DNA of 5,369 bases from Verrucomicrobiota bacterium (lineage in GTDB: Bacteria > Verrucomicrobiota > Verrucomicrobiia > Methylacidiphilales > Verrucolacustridaceae). Positions 1-5,369 of this stretch are shown here, piece by piece. The notes under the pieces were generated by a model. The model did not search any database and had not been told where the DNA came from. It saw only the letters and a list, made by a program, of their open reading frames with translations. Within the stretch, counting starts at the first letter, position 1, and each line of letters begins with the position of its first letter. The stretch is from positions 1 to 5,369 of the forward strand of contig RGTE01000074.1 of assembly GCA_010025475.1 (NCBI GenBank). Reading direction: 5' to 3'. The translations under genes and the position numbers were made by a program.

Positions 1-1
1 C

Positions 2-1561
2 CCCACCCAGGATCATCACCAGCACTCCGTGGAAATGGCCGCCCTGGTCCTTGCCCTTGAAATCGCCCGTGAACATCTTTGGGAACCTCTTTCCAAAAAC
101 GAAAAGGAACAGATCGGGCGCTGGTTCGCTTCCATCCGCGGGACCAAGCTCCATCCCAACAACCATCTTTTTTTCGGAGTCTTGACCCTCTCCTTTTTGG
201 AAAAGGAGGGCTTTGGAAAATTGGAAGATGCCGGGCAGATCCGAAACTGGTTGGACGAACTGGAGGGCATGGCCCTCGGCAACGGTTGGTTCCGCGACGG
301 CTCCAACCAGACGGTCGACTACTACAACGCCTACGCCTTCCACTACTACGGCCTCTGGTGGGGGAAGCTTTTCGGGAAAAACGATCCCGCCCGTGTCCGC
401 CGCTGGCAGGATTTCACCCGGAAATTCCTGCCGGACTACGCCCGCTTGTTTGCCGCCACGGGGGAAAATGTCCCGTTCGGCCGTTCCCTCACGTACCGCT
501 TCAACGCCGTTGCTCCCGTCTCGCTGGCCCAACTTTGCGGCTGCTCCCCTCTCCCGCCGGGGATGGGCCGCCGGATCTGCTCCAAAAATCTCCAGTTCTT
601 TTGGGAACATCCCATCCGGCAGTCCCAGGGACTCCTCAGCCTTGGCTGGACCGATGAGTTTCCAGCCCTGACCGAGCGCTACTCCTGCGGTGGCTCCCCT
701 TATTGGGCCGCCAAAGGTCTCGTCGCCCTCCTGATCCCTCCCGCCGATCCCTTTTGGCAGGAGTCCGACCCACCATTGCCCTGCGAGGCATCCGACTTCT
801 CCACCGCCCTGCCTTCCGCCGGGTTATTCATTCGGAGCGTGGGAGGGGAAATCGAGCTGATCAATGCCGGCTCGGCCATCTCCAAATCGAACACCGACTT
901 CGGCGCCTACAAGTGGGGGAAGCTTTCCTACCGCACCGGGGTGGGCTTCGAGGTCCAAACTCCCGGCGGCGCCTACCCTCTCGACTCGTCCCTCACGGCC
1001 CGGACGGAAGATGGAAACCTGCACGGTCGCCAGGAGACCAAGGCGCTGGCCGTGGAATCCGACCACCTCGCCTGTTCCTACCCCTTGGGAGAGGCCGCAG
1101 AGCTTGAAACCCGTCTCTGGTGGAAAGGTTCGTGGCAACTGCTTCTCCATCGCTACAAAATTCGCCAGCCGTGCCGACTGCTCCTTGGAGGTCAGAGCCT
1201 TTCCTCGAAGGATGCCGAGGACCTGAAGGAGAAGTCCTCGTTTCCCAACCTCTCCTGGAAAAACTCCACTCATCAAGTGGTCCTTCAATCCCTGCACGGC
1301 TTCGCCAATGCCGGAGCCCGTCGAACCATCAGCGGACAGCAGGCACGCACCCACCTCTGCGCTTCCAACAGCGTTGTCCTCTTTCTGGAAACCGGTTCCC
1401 TTTCGGGCGAGGGATGGCTCGCCGCCCTCCACGCCGTCGCCCCACTTTCCACCGCTCTGGGACGCTGGGAGCCCACCGAAACCCAGGCAGGCCAATGGTC
1501 GCTAACGAATCAAAAGGGTGAAGTCTGGACGATTCGCCACTCTATCCTGCCGTCAGCTTAA
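2..1561 (+). CDS. DUF2264 domain-containing protein, 5' end cut by window edge
   Basis: The frame is open from base 2 to the TAA at 1559-1561, giving 519 visible residues. The GTG at 29 lies inside the conserved region (HQHSVEMAALVLALEIA), so it is probably not the true start; the N-terminus is left of the window. I recognise DUF2264 from aromatic-rich motifs, numbered from the first visible residue: NNHLFFG (53-59), GNGWFRDG followed by VDYYNAYAFHYYGLWW (93-120), PFGRSLTYR (158-166), and GLLSLGWTDEFP...YSCGGSPYWAAK (210-238). The second half, from about residue 274 on, is rich in predicted beta strands and fits the C-terminal beta domain of these proteins. The family is expected to be an alpha/alpha-toroid enzyme acting on carbohydrates, with the Tyr/His/Arg motifs as likely active-site residues. 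That role is inferred from fold and neighbours; the substrate is unknown. Localisation cannot be judged because the N-terminus is missing. The gene is convergent with the DUF4955 gene, 83 bases away, and shows no frame break. Confidence 0.88.
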   Translation, partial: PTQDHHQHSVEMAALVLALEIAREHLWEPLSKNEKEQIGRWFASIRGTKLHPNNHLFFGVLTLSFLEKEGFGKLEDAGQIRNWLDELEGMALGNGWFRDGSNQTVDYYNAYAFHYYGLWWGKLFGKNDPARVRRWQDFTRKFLPDYARLFAATGENVPFGRSLTYRFNAVAPVSLAQLCGCSPLPPGMGRRICSKNLQFFWEHPIRQSQGLLSLGWTDEFPALTERYSCGGSPYWAAKGLVALLIPPADPFWQESDPPLPCEASDFSTALPSAGLFIRSVGGEIELINAGSAISKSNTDFGAYKWGKLSYRTGVGFEVQTPGGAYPLDSSLTARTEDGNLHGRQETKALAVESDHLACSYPLGEAAELETRLWWKGSWQLLLHRYKIRQPCRLLLGGQSLSSKDAEDLKEKSSFPNLSWKNSTHQVVLQSLHGFANAGARRTISGQQARTHLCASNSVVLFLETGSLSGEGWLAALHAVAPLSTALGRWEPTETQAGQWSLTNQKGEVWTIRHSILPSA

Positions 1562-1644
1562 GCCCTGCCCTGCCTATTCTTAATACTCATTCATGTCCCC
1601 CGGCCTTTCAGGACGGTCATCCCTACCTGATTCGAATCCCAATC

Positions 1645-3087
1645 TTAATCCCCCTTCTTCAGCGTCAGCTTAAGAATTCCCGCCTCCTCTACCAACTCTG
1701 TCCCCAGGATCGGCGCCAGCGTTTGCGCCACCTTTAGGTTTTCCATCGTCTTTTTCTCCGACTGCGCATCGGCCTGAACCGCCATCCGAATTACCAGTTC
1801 CGATTTTCCCTCCTCAAAAACAACCTTCATCGGCAACCGCTCCGGATTCCTGGAAGGAACCGGGTTGGCATGGGTGGCCACCGTCTGGAGCAGTGTCCGC
1901 ATCAACACATAGTCCTTCCTCCATTTCACGGACGGCACCGGGTTCGCCAACTCCACCGGCACATCCCAGCCCAACTCCTGCTTTTCCATCAGCGACTTCC
2001 AGTCCTTCACCAAATCCCCCAACTCAAATTCCTCCTTCCACAAGTCCTGCTTCGGAATGTCGGCCAAACCGTGGGGCGGCAACTCCGCTCCCCGGACTCT
2101 CTCCCACTCTTTCTTTGTCGCCTCCACCCAATCGGGCAACTGACCCAACCGCAAGGCCAGCTGCGCCTCATACAGGGATTCCGGCTCGACCGCCCTCCCC
2201 GGAGATTCATTTCCCGCCAATGTGTCCTCTTTCAGGGTCACGGGTTTGCCGTGCAGCCCCACGAAGAGCGGTCGGACGATCTTCGCCTCCTCTCCTTTTA
2301 CATGGTTCCAAAGGTTGATCGGCTGACGGTCGTCCGCATCGTAGGAAAAATTCCAAAAAACCATCCACCGCAGGTGGTTGGGGAAGGAGGGCGCCGGTCC
2401 CCCGCTCCTGGTCATCGTTCCCCCATCCACCCGGTCGATCAGGGTCGCATAGGGTCCGTTCCCATGAGAGTCCACCGAGGACTCCCGGGTTAACTTCCAG
2501 CGCCAGACCACCGAGCCGGCCGACCGGTTGCCTGTGGAGCAACTGTGCTGGGGACCCGTTGATTCCTCCGTCAAACCCATCAGATTGAATGTGCTGTTGG
2601 CCCGCACCGAAAAGTCATAGTGGCCTCTCGTTCCTGCAAACCGGTTCTGCAGCAGCGAACAACAGGCCGAATCCCTCAGGTACACCCCCGAATTCATGTT
2701 GAGGAAACCGCATCTCCGAACCCAGCCGTTGGCCACGTTCTTGAACAACACCCCGTCCCATCCCTCATCATCCAGGGCCGACCGGTGATGCACGAAAACC
2801 TGCCGCCAGCCTCCCTGGAGGGTGATGTCCTCCATCCCCGTGTTTTCCACCTGCTGGACTGGCGTGATCTTGGCCCCAAAATCCCCACCCAGGTTCACCA
2901 ATACCGGGTCTTTCAGGATCAGTTTCCCCTCCCGCACCCCGGCCACCTGGTGCAGCTCGCTGATACTGACCCCGGTTTCCATGATCCGTGTCCAGGTCGG
3001 ATCCGGCTTGAGACCCACCATCAACTCCGCGTCCAGTTTGGGGGTGGCCGCCCGGAGGGAAATCCAGTCCCCCACCTTGAGGCCCTC
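1645..3087 (-). CDS. C-terminal segment of the broken DUF4955 gene: beta-helix rungs, DUF4955 region and extra C-terminal domain
   Basis: About 480 in-family codons, ending at the TAA at 1647-1645. Similarity begins at GLKVGDWISLR (from about 3084). A start codon exists in this frame at 3147, but the 20 residues after it are Arg/Lys-rich frame-shifted sequence, so it is not a natural start. Visible motifs are: beta-helix rungs (VENTGMEDITLQGG, DGVLFKNVANGWVRRCGF); SVDSHGNGPYATLIDRVDGG near 2420-2472 and FPNHLRWMVFWNFSYDA near 2338-2390, both typical of DUF4955; and ESPGRAVEPESLYEAQLALRLGQLPDW near 2130-2210, which usually closes the family domain. About 148 further residues (1648-2091) form an extension I cannot assign, ending in a beta-beta-alpha-beta-like pattern. 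There are few plausible catalytic carboxylates I could name with confidence. Confidence 0.8.
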   Translation of the reverse strand, partial: EGLKVGDWISLRAATPKLDAELMVGLKPDPTWTRIMETGVSISELHQVAGVREGKLILKDPVLVNLGGDFGAKITPVQQVENTGMEDITLQGGWRQVFVHHRSALDDEGWDGVLFKNVANGWVRRCGFLNMNSGVYLRDSACCSLLQNRFAGTRGHYDFSVRANSTFNLMGLTEESTGPQHSCSTGNRSAGSVVWRWKLTRESSVDSHGNGPYATLIDRVDGGTMTRSGGPAPSFPNHLRWMVFWNFSYDADDRQPINLWNHVKGEEAKIVRPLFVGLHGKPVTLKEDTLAGNESPGRAVEPESLYEAQLALRLGQLPDWVEATKKEWERVRGAELPPHGLADIPKQDLWKEEFELGDLVKDWKSLMEKQELGWDVPVELANPVPSVKWRKDYVLMRTLLQTVATHANPVPSRNPERLPMKVVFEEGKSELVIRMAVQADAQSEKKTMENLKVAQTLAPILGTELVEEAGILKLTLKKGD

Positions 3088-3088
3088 G

Positions 3089-3634
3089 CACCGCGACGCC
3101 CTTGGCCTTTTCAGCCGTCTCCTCTTGGGGCCCAAAGACGAACGCATAAGGAACGGCCTTGAAATCGGTATCTTTCACCGGATACGGCCCGGTCCCGTAA
3201 CCGGAATGGACGATCCGTAGGATCGTGCCCCCCTTCCCGCAGCCTGCCCCCCGTAAGACCACTCCCGATTTGGTGATCCGGATCGGCTCCACCTTTTTCC
3301 GGTCCGTCCAAACCAGAAACTTTCCCGGAGGAAAAAGCACCACGCCCCCCCCCGCCTGCTCCGCGGCTGCGATCGCCCTCCGAATCGCCTCCTCGTCGGA
3401 TCTTCCGTCATCCGGTAACGCCCCATAATCGGTCACTTTGAAAATCGGCCCCGTCACATCCGGGATCGCCTTTTCCCCATGCTCATATCCGGCGAAGGAG
3501 TAGTCCGTCAGGATTTCCGGCAGGGATCGATCCTGGGCGGAGATGAATTTCGTCCACGACTCCGGTTGGTTTTCCTTGGCCACAAGGGGCAAAGCCAACC
3601 CGGCTCCCATCCCAACGATCAGGGCAAGCTTCAC
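3089..3634 (-). CDS. N-terminal segment of the broken DUF4955 gene: signal peptide and Pectate_lyase_3-like start
   Basis: This is the part of the first frame that keeps family similarity, about 182 codons. I chose the GTG at 3634 as start because it gives a clean signal peptide, MKLALIVGMGAGLALPLVA, with likely cleavage after Ala19 and a purine-rich box just upstream. A TTG at 3682 would add 16 residues in front of the signal and looks poorer. After cleavage come a family-typical ESWTKF and DYSFAGYEHGE (45-54). Then IFKVTDYGALPDDGRSDEEAI (64-84) and AGGGVVLFPPGKF (94-106) form the hallmark of the Pectate_lyase_3 type beta-helix N-cap. The frame stays open to 2768, but past about 3089 it becomes Gly/Pro-rich and unlike the family, which marks out-of-frame translation. 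The AGGG stretch is encoded by a run of nine G on the minus strand (3345-3353); the frame is intact across it. Confidence 0.78.
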
Positions 3635-3637
3635 GTT

Positions 3638-3642
3638 CTCCC
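3638..3642 (-). promoter_or_regulatory. Possible ribosome binding site for the DUF4955 gene
   Basis: GGGAG lies three bases before the GTG at 3634-3632, within a wider GGTTGGGAG purine-rich stretch. The spacing is shorter than the usual 5-9 bases, so support is modest. It favours the GTG at 3634 over the TTG at 3682, which has no comparable box in front of it. Confidence 0.35.
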
Positions 3643-3713
3643 AACCTACCCCAAGCCCGCCCCACACAAAGTTTGGATTCAACCCATGAGGCAGGACGGA
3701 CTACCCCTCTTTC

Positions 3714-3742
3714 ATCTTAATCCTCATCCCATATCCTGCCCA
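3714..3742 (-). promoter_or_regulatory. Possible -35/-10 promoter of the DUF4955 gene
   Basis: On the minus strand, TGGGCA (plus coordinates 3737-3742) and TAAGAT (3714-3719) are separated by exactly 17 bases. Each matches the sigma-70 consensus at 4 of 6 positions. Transcription would start near 3707 and leave a leader of roughly 70 bases before the GTG at 3634. Both boxes are weak matches in a short, AT-richer stretch of a GC-rich region, so this is a candidate only. Confidence 0.22.
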
Positions 3743-3754
3743 CCCACGCATTGC

Positions 3755-3765
3755 TGACGGCGTCA
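3755..3765. promoter_or_regulatory. Candidate LacI-family operator (11-bp perfect palindrome)
   Basis: TGACG-G-CGTCA is a perfect inverted repeat with a single central base. It lies in the intergenic region between the LacI gene and the divergent DUF4955 gene, its centre 29 bases upstream of the regulator's start codon. LacI-family proteins bind short palindromes as dimers and often regulate themselves and a divergent neighbour, so the position fits. A five-base inverted repeat arises by chance in about 15% of regions this size, so the assignment depends mainly on context. Confidence 0.35.
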
Positions 3766-3788
3766 AAACCTGTTCACATTCCCATGGC

Positions 3789-4808
3789 ATGAGGATCACC
3801 CTGGAGGACATCGCCAAGCGTTGCCGGGTATCGAAAGTCACCGTTTCCCTGGCCCTGCGCGAGAATCCCCGCATCTCCGCCTCCATGCGCCGCCAGGTCC
3901 AAAAAGTGGCGGCGGAAATGGGCTACACCCCGCATCCGATGGTCAGCGCCTTGATGGCCAACCTCCGGGCCGCCCGAAAAACCAAGTTCGTCTGCAACCT
4001 CGCTTTTGTCACCGCCTTCCCCACCCGGGAGGGCTGGAAGGATAATCTCTCCTTCCCGCGCTATTACCGGGGGATCCGCGAACGCGCTTCGGAACTCGGA
4101 TACGGCCTGGAGGTCCACTGGCTGGGGGATTTCGAGAACTCGGGCGAAAAAATCTCCCAGATGCTCTTCAACCGCGGGATCCGTGGGGTCATCCTCTGCC
4201 CCCTTCCCTCGTTCGGAATGAAACTTGGCCTCCAGTGGGATCGCTTCTCCCTCGTCGCCCTGGGGCACACCTTCAACGAGGTTGCATGCGATCACGTCAC
4301 CAATAACCAGTTCCACACCATCCTCCAGGCCCTGGAAGAAGCCCGGCTCCGCGGTCATCGCCGCATGGGACTGACCATGCCCCGCTTCGTCGACGCCAAG
4401 GTGGAGCACCTCTGGCTGGCTGGCCTGCTTTCCTGGCAGGCCACCCACCCCGACTTGCCAAAAATCGAACCCCACCTTACCGACGACTTCAAGGAAGCCA
4501 CCGTGGTCGCCTGGATGAAACGGGAAAAACCGGACGTGGTGCTGGCCAACCATGGCCCCGTTCTCACCTGGCTCCGCCAGAACGGCTGGCGGGTGCCGGA
4601 AGATGTTTCCTTTCTTCACCTCAACTGGATCCCGGAAAAAGGCGAAATCACCGGCCTGAACCAGCAGCCGGAAAAAGTGGGTGCCGCCGCCGTGGAACTG
4701 CTGGCCGAACAGATCAACCAGAACCGCCGCGGGATCCCCGAAACCCCCAAAACCATCACCTTGGAAAGCGTCTGGAACGAGGGCGGCACCTGCCCGAAAC
4801 ACAGGTAA
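3789..4808 (+). CDS. LacI-family transcriptional regulator
   Basis: Complete gene of 339 residues, the normal LacI-family length. The N-terminal helix-turn-helix is clear: TLEDIAKRCRVSKVTVSLALRENPRIS (residues 4-30), then RRQVQKVAAEMGYTPHP (34-50) and a hinge-helix-like VSALMANLR (52-60). By alignment to E. coli LacI, residues Lys16, Val17 and Leu21 sit at the operator-reading positions Tyr17, Gln18 and Arg22. Residues from about 66 to the end form the periplasmic-binding-protein-like effector domain, closing with GLNQQPEKVGAAAVELLAEQ and a C-terminal W-N-E-G-G-T-type motif. The likely role is a cytoplasmic, sugar-responsive repressor; the effector is not predictable from sequence. The start at 3789 is fixed because no better in-frame start lies upstream. 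No Shine-Dalgarno sequence precedes it, and an ATG five bases earlier runs straight into a stop. It diverges from the DUF4955 gene, its most likely target. Confidence 0.95.
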   Translation: MRITLEDIAKRCRVSKVTVSLALRENPRISASMRRQVQKVAAEMGYTPHPMVSALMANLRAARKTKFVCNLAFVTAFPTREGWKDNLSFPRYYRGIRERASELGYGLEVHWLGDFENSGEKISQMLFNRGIRGVILCPLPSFGMKLGLQWDRFSLVALGHTFNEVACDHVTNNQFHTILQALEEARLRGHRRMGLTMPRFVDAKVEHLWLAGLLSWQATHPDLPKIEPHLTDDFKEATVVAWMKREKPDVVLANHGPVLTWLRQNGWRVPEDVSFLHLNWIPEKGEITGLNQQPEKVGAAAVELLAEQINQNRRGIPETPKTITLESVWNEGGTCPKHR

Positions 4809-4820
4809 GATCAACGCTGC

Positions 4821-4907
4821 GGTAGGGCGACTAGTCCCGTGGTCGCCCCGTTGAATTACAAATCAATTAAGCTTGCGCGAGACGGCGTAGGGACACGCCG
4901 CCCTACC
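4821..4907. repeat. REP/MITE-like palindromic element with 9-bp terminal inverted repeats
   Basis: The element begins with GGTAGGGCG (4821-4829) and ends with the exact reverse complement CGCCCTACC (4899-4907). Each end can also fold alone. The left hairpin has a 7-bp stem GGGCGAC/GTCGCCC (4825-4831 with 4842-4848). The right hairpin has a 6-bp stem CGGCGT/ACGCCG (4883-4888 with 4895-4900). Between them lies an AT-rich core (4851-4872) unlike its GC-rich surroundings. It sits between the ends of two convergent genes, the usual site of REP-type elements. No T-run follows either hairpin, so it is not an obvious intrinsic terminator. No target-site duplication is evident. Whether it is repeated elsewhere in the genome cannot be seen from this window. 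Confidence 0.6.
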
Positions 4908-4930
4908 TAATCCTAAATTTCCGCGGCCGA

Positions 4931-5369
4931 CTACTGCGTGACTTTCAGCCTTAAAAACTGCTTCGCGTTCGTCCCCCCGTTCACCGTGAAATCGCGCCGC
5001 TGACATCCGGCCGGCACATTGCTCGTGTTGGTCGAGGCCACCCCCGCCGGATTCGAGGGCAGGTTGGACCAGGTCGAAGACAAATCCGCCACGTACTGAC
5101 CGAGAATCGTCAGGTTGGTGTCGTTCGTACGCACAATGGCCGTCATCGTCAGCGTGGTTCCGCCCTGGGACACCGTCGGCAAGGTCACCTTGTCATTGGT
5201 GTTCGTTCCCCCGAGCGCATATTTCATGAGGTAGGAAAGCCCATCCGAACCCATGTTCGTAGGATTCACCCCGCCAAAGAGGCTGCTGAACGTCGGTCCG
5301 GTGGGCGGGTTGGAGATTGTTAACGTCAGGGTCGCACTGTTGGTTCCACCCGCGTTACCTGCAAAGATG
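4931..5369 (-). CDS. C-terminal end of a large secreted Ig-repeat-type protein, 5' end beyond window
   Basis: The frame is open from the right edge to the TAG at 4933-4931, giving 145 visible residues. A GTG at 5269 is only an internal codon: the frame continues upstream with sensible sequence (NAGGTNSATLTLTISNPP). That start resembles the end of a putative Ig-like (He_PIG type) repeat. Then follows a C-terminal module with TFSSLFGGVNPT, GSDGLSYLMKYALGGTNTND, TAIVRTNDTNLTILGQYV, VPAGCQRRDF and GTNAKQFLRLKV. I recognise this Asn/Thr-rich, beta-rich tail from the ends of very long extracellular proteins in Verrucomicrobiota. There is no C-terminal transmembrane segment and no PEP-CTERM motif, so the module itself may be the export or anchoring signal; that is inference. 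The gene is convergent with the LacI gene, with the palindromic element between them, and is probably functionally unrelated to the glycan genes. Confidence 0.75.
   Translation of the reverse strand, partial: IFAGNAGGTNSATLTLTISNPPTGPTFSSLFGGVNPTNMGSDGLSYLMKYALGGTNTNDKVTLPTVSQGGTTLTMTAIVRTNDTNLTILGQYVADLSSTWSNLPSNPAGVASTNTSNVPAGCQRRDFTVNGGTNAKQFLRLKVTQ

Larger units (their letters stand above)
1645..3634 (-). pseudogene. Secreted pectate-lyase-like beta-helix protein with DUF4955 domain, frameshifted
   Basis: Two overlapping minus-strand frames together encode one recognisable DUF4955-type protein of about 660 residues. The upstream frame carries the signal peptide and the beta-helix start. 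The downstream frame carries the rest of the helix and the DUF4955 region. The second frame lies one base later, meaning a net gain of one base or a loss of two (mod 3) around 3085-3118. DUF4955 proteins are extracellular right-handed beta-helix proteins found in polysaccharide-utilisation loci and are related to pectate lyase/GH28-like folds; the exact reaction is not established as far as I know. The gene diverges from a LacI regulator, which suggests sugar-responsive control. Apart from the single break, no internal stop was seen and the motifs are well kept on both sides, so the lesion is recent or is a sequence error. As sequenced, a full-length protein cannot be made. Confidence 0.82.

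Noticed and set aside
29..31. GTG as the start of the DUF2264 gene
   Set aside because: The frame is open to the left edge and the preceding residues (PTQDHHQHS) fit the conserved region, so the gene begins outside the window.
1600..1616. Hairpin CCGGCC-TTTCA-GGACGG between the convergent genes as a bidirectional terminator
   Set aside because: The stem has only five pairs with an internal mismatch and no T-run on either side, so I do not call it a terminator.
2323..2334. CTGACGGTCGTC inside the DUF4955 gene as a second operator
   Set aside because: It resembles the intergenic palindrome only with an inserted base, lacks the full inverted repeat, and lies deep in coding sequence.
3085..3118. 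Programmed ribosomal frameshifting joining the two DUF4955 frames
   Set aside because: The shift needed is +1 (or -2). The only slippery-looking stretch (GAAAAGG in the coding sense) is not a known +1 site, no stop codon or strong structure is placed to stimulate it, and the family is not known to use recoding.
1870..3162. Plus-strand open frames of about 207 and 180 codons opposite the DUF4955 gene
   Set aside because: The products are Pro/His/Arg-rich and low in complexity, whereas the minus strand carries clear family motifs throughout; these are shadows.
3345..3353. Run of nine C (nine G in the coding sense) as the cause of the frame break or as a phase-variation tract
   Set aside because: The family pattern AGGGVVLFPPG reads through the run in the correct frame and remains in frame for some 85 codons after it, so the break lies elsewhere. 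The run could still be error-prone.
3774..4814. Open frame of 346 codons on the minus strand, antisense to the LacI gene
   Set aside because: It covers almost exactly the LacI gene, whose protein is unmistakable. Its product is Gly/His/Phe-rich and unlike any family I know, as expected for a shadow frame in GC-rich DNA.

Overview
The window looks like chromosomal DNA from a GC-rich Verrucomicrobiota bacterium (Opitutales-like is my best guess). This rests on protein style: a DUF2264 protein, a DUF4955 beta-helix protein, a LacI regulator with the TVSLALR...HPMVSALMANLR type of DNA-binding region, and a secreted protein tail of the GSDGLSYLMKYALGG...RTNDTNL...CQRRDF type that I associate with this phylum. 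No database search was possible, so the taxonomy is inference.

Layout from left to right. (1) Bases 2-1561, plus strand: the 3' part of a DUF2264 gene, cut by the left edge. (2) Bases 1645-3634, minus strand, convergent with the first: a secreted pectate-lyase-like/DUF4955 gene. Its reading frame is broken at about 3085-3118, so it is a pseudogene, a recent mutant, or carries a sequencing or assembly error. (3) A 154-base divergent intergenic region (3635-3788) with an 11-bp palindrome and weak promoter-like boxes. (4) Bases 3789-4808, plus strand: a complete LacI-family regulator. (5) A 122-base convergent gap holding an 87-bp REP/MITE-like element with perfect 9-bp terminal inverted repeats (4821-4907). 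(6) Bases 4931-5369, minus strand: the C-terminal end of a large, probably Ig-repeat-containing secreted protein that continues past the right edge.

How the parts may work together: a LacI regulator divergent from a secreted beta-helix carbohydrate-active protein, with a DUF2264 protein next door, is the usual arrangement of a small glycan-degradation locus. The DUF4955 protein would act outside the cytoplasm on a polysaccharide. The regulator would sense a released sugar and probably control the divergent gene and itself through the palindrome. The DUF2264 protein is probably another carbohydrate-active enzyme, but its reaction is not evident here. No tRNA, rRNA, CRISPR array, transposase or phage gene was seen, and no gene-free stretch exceeds 300 bases.
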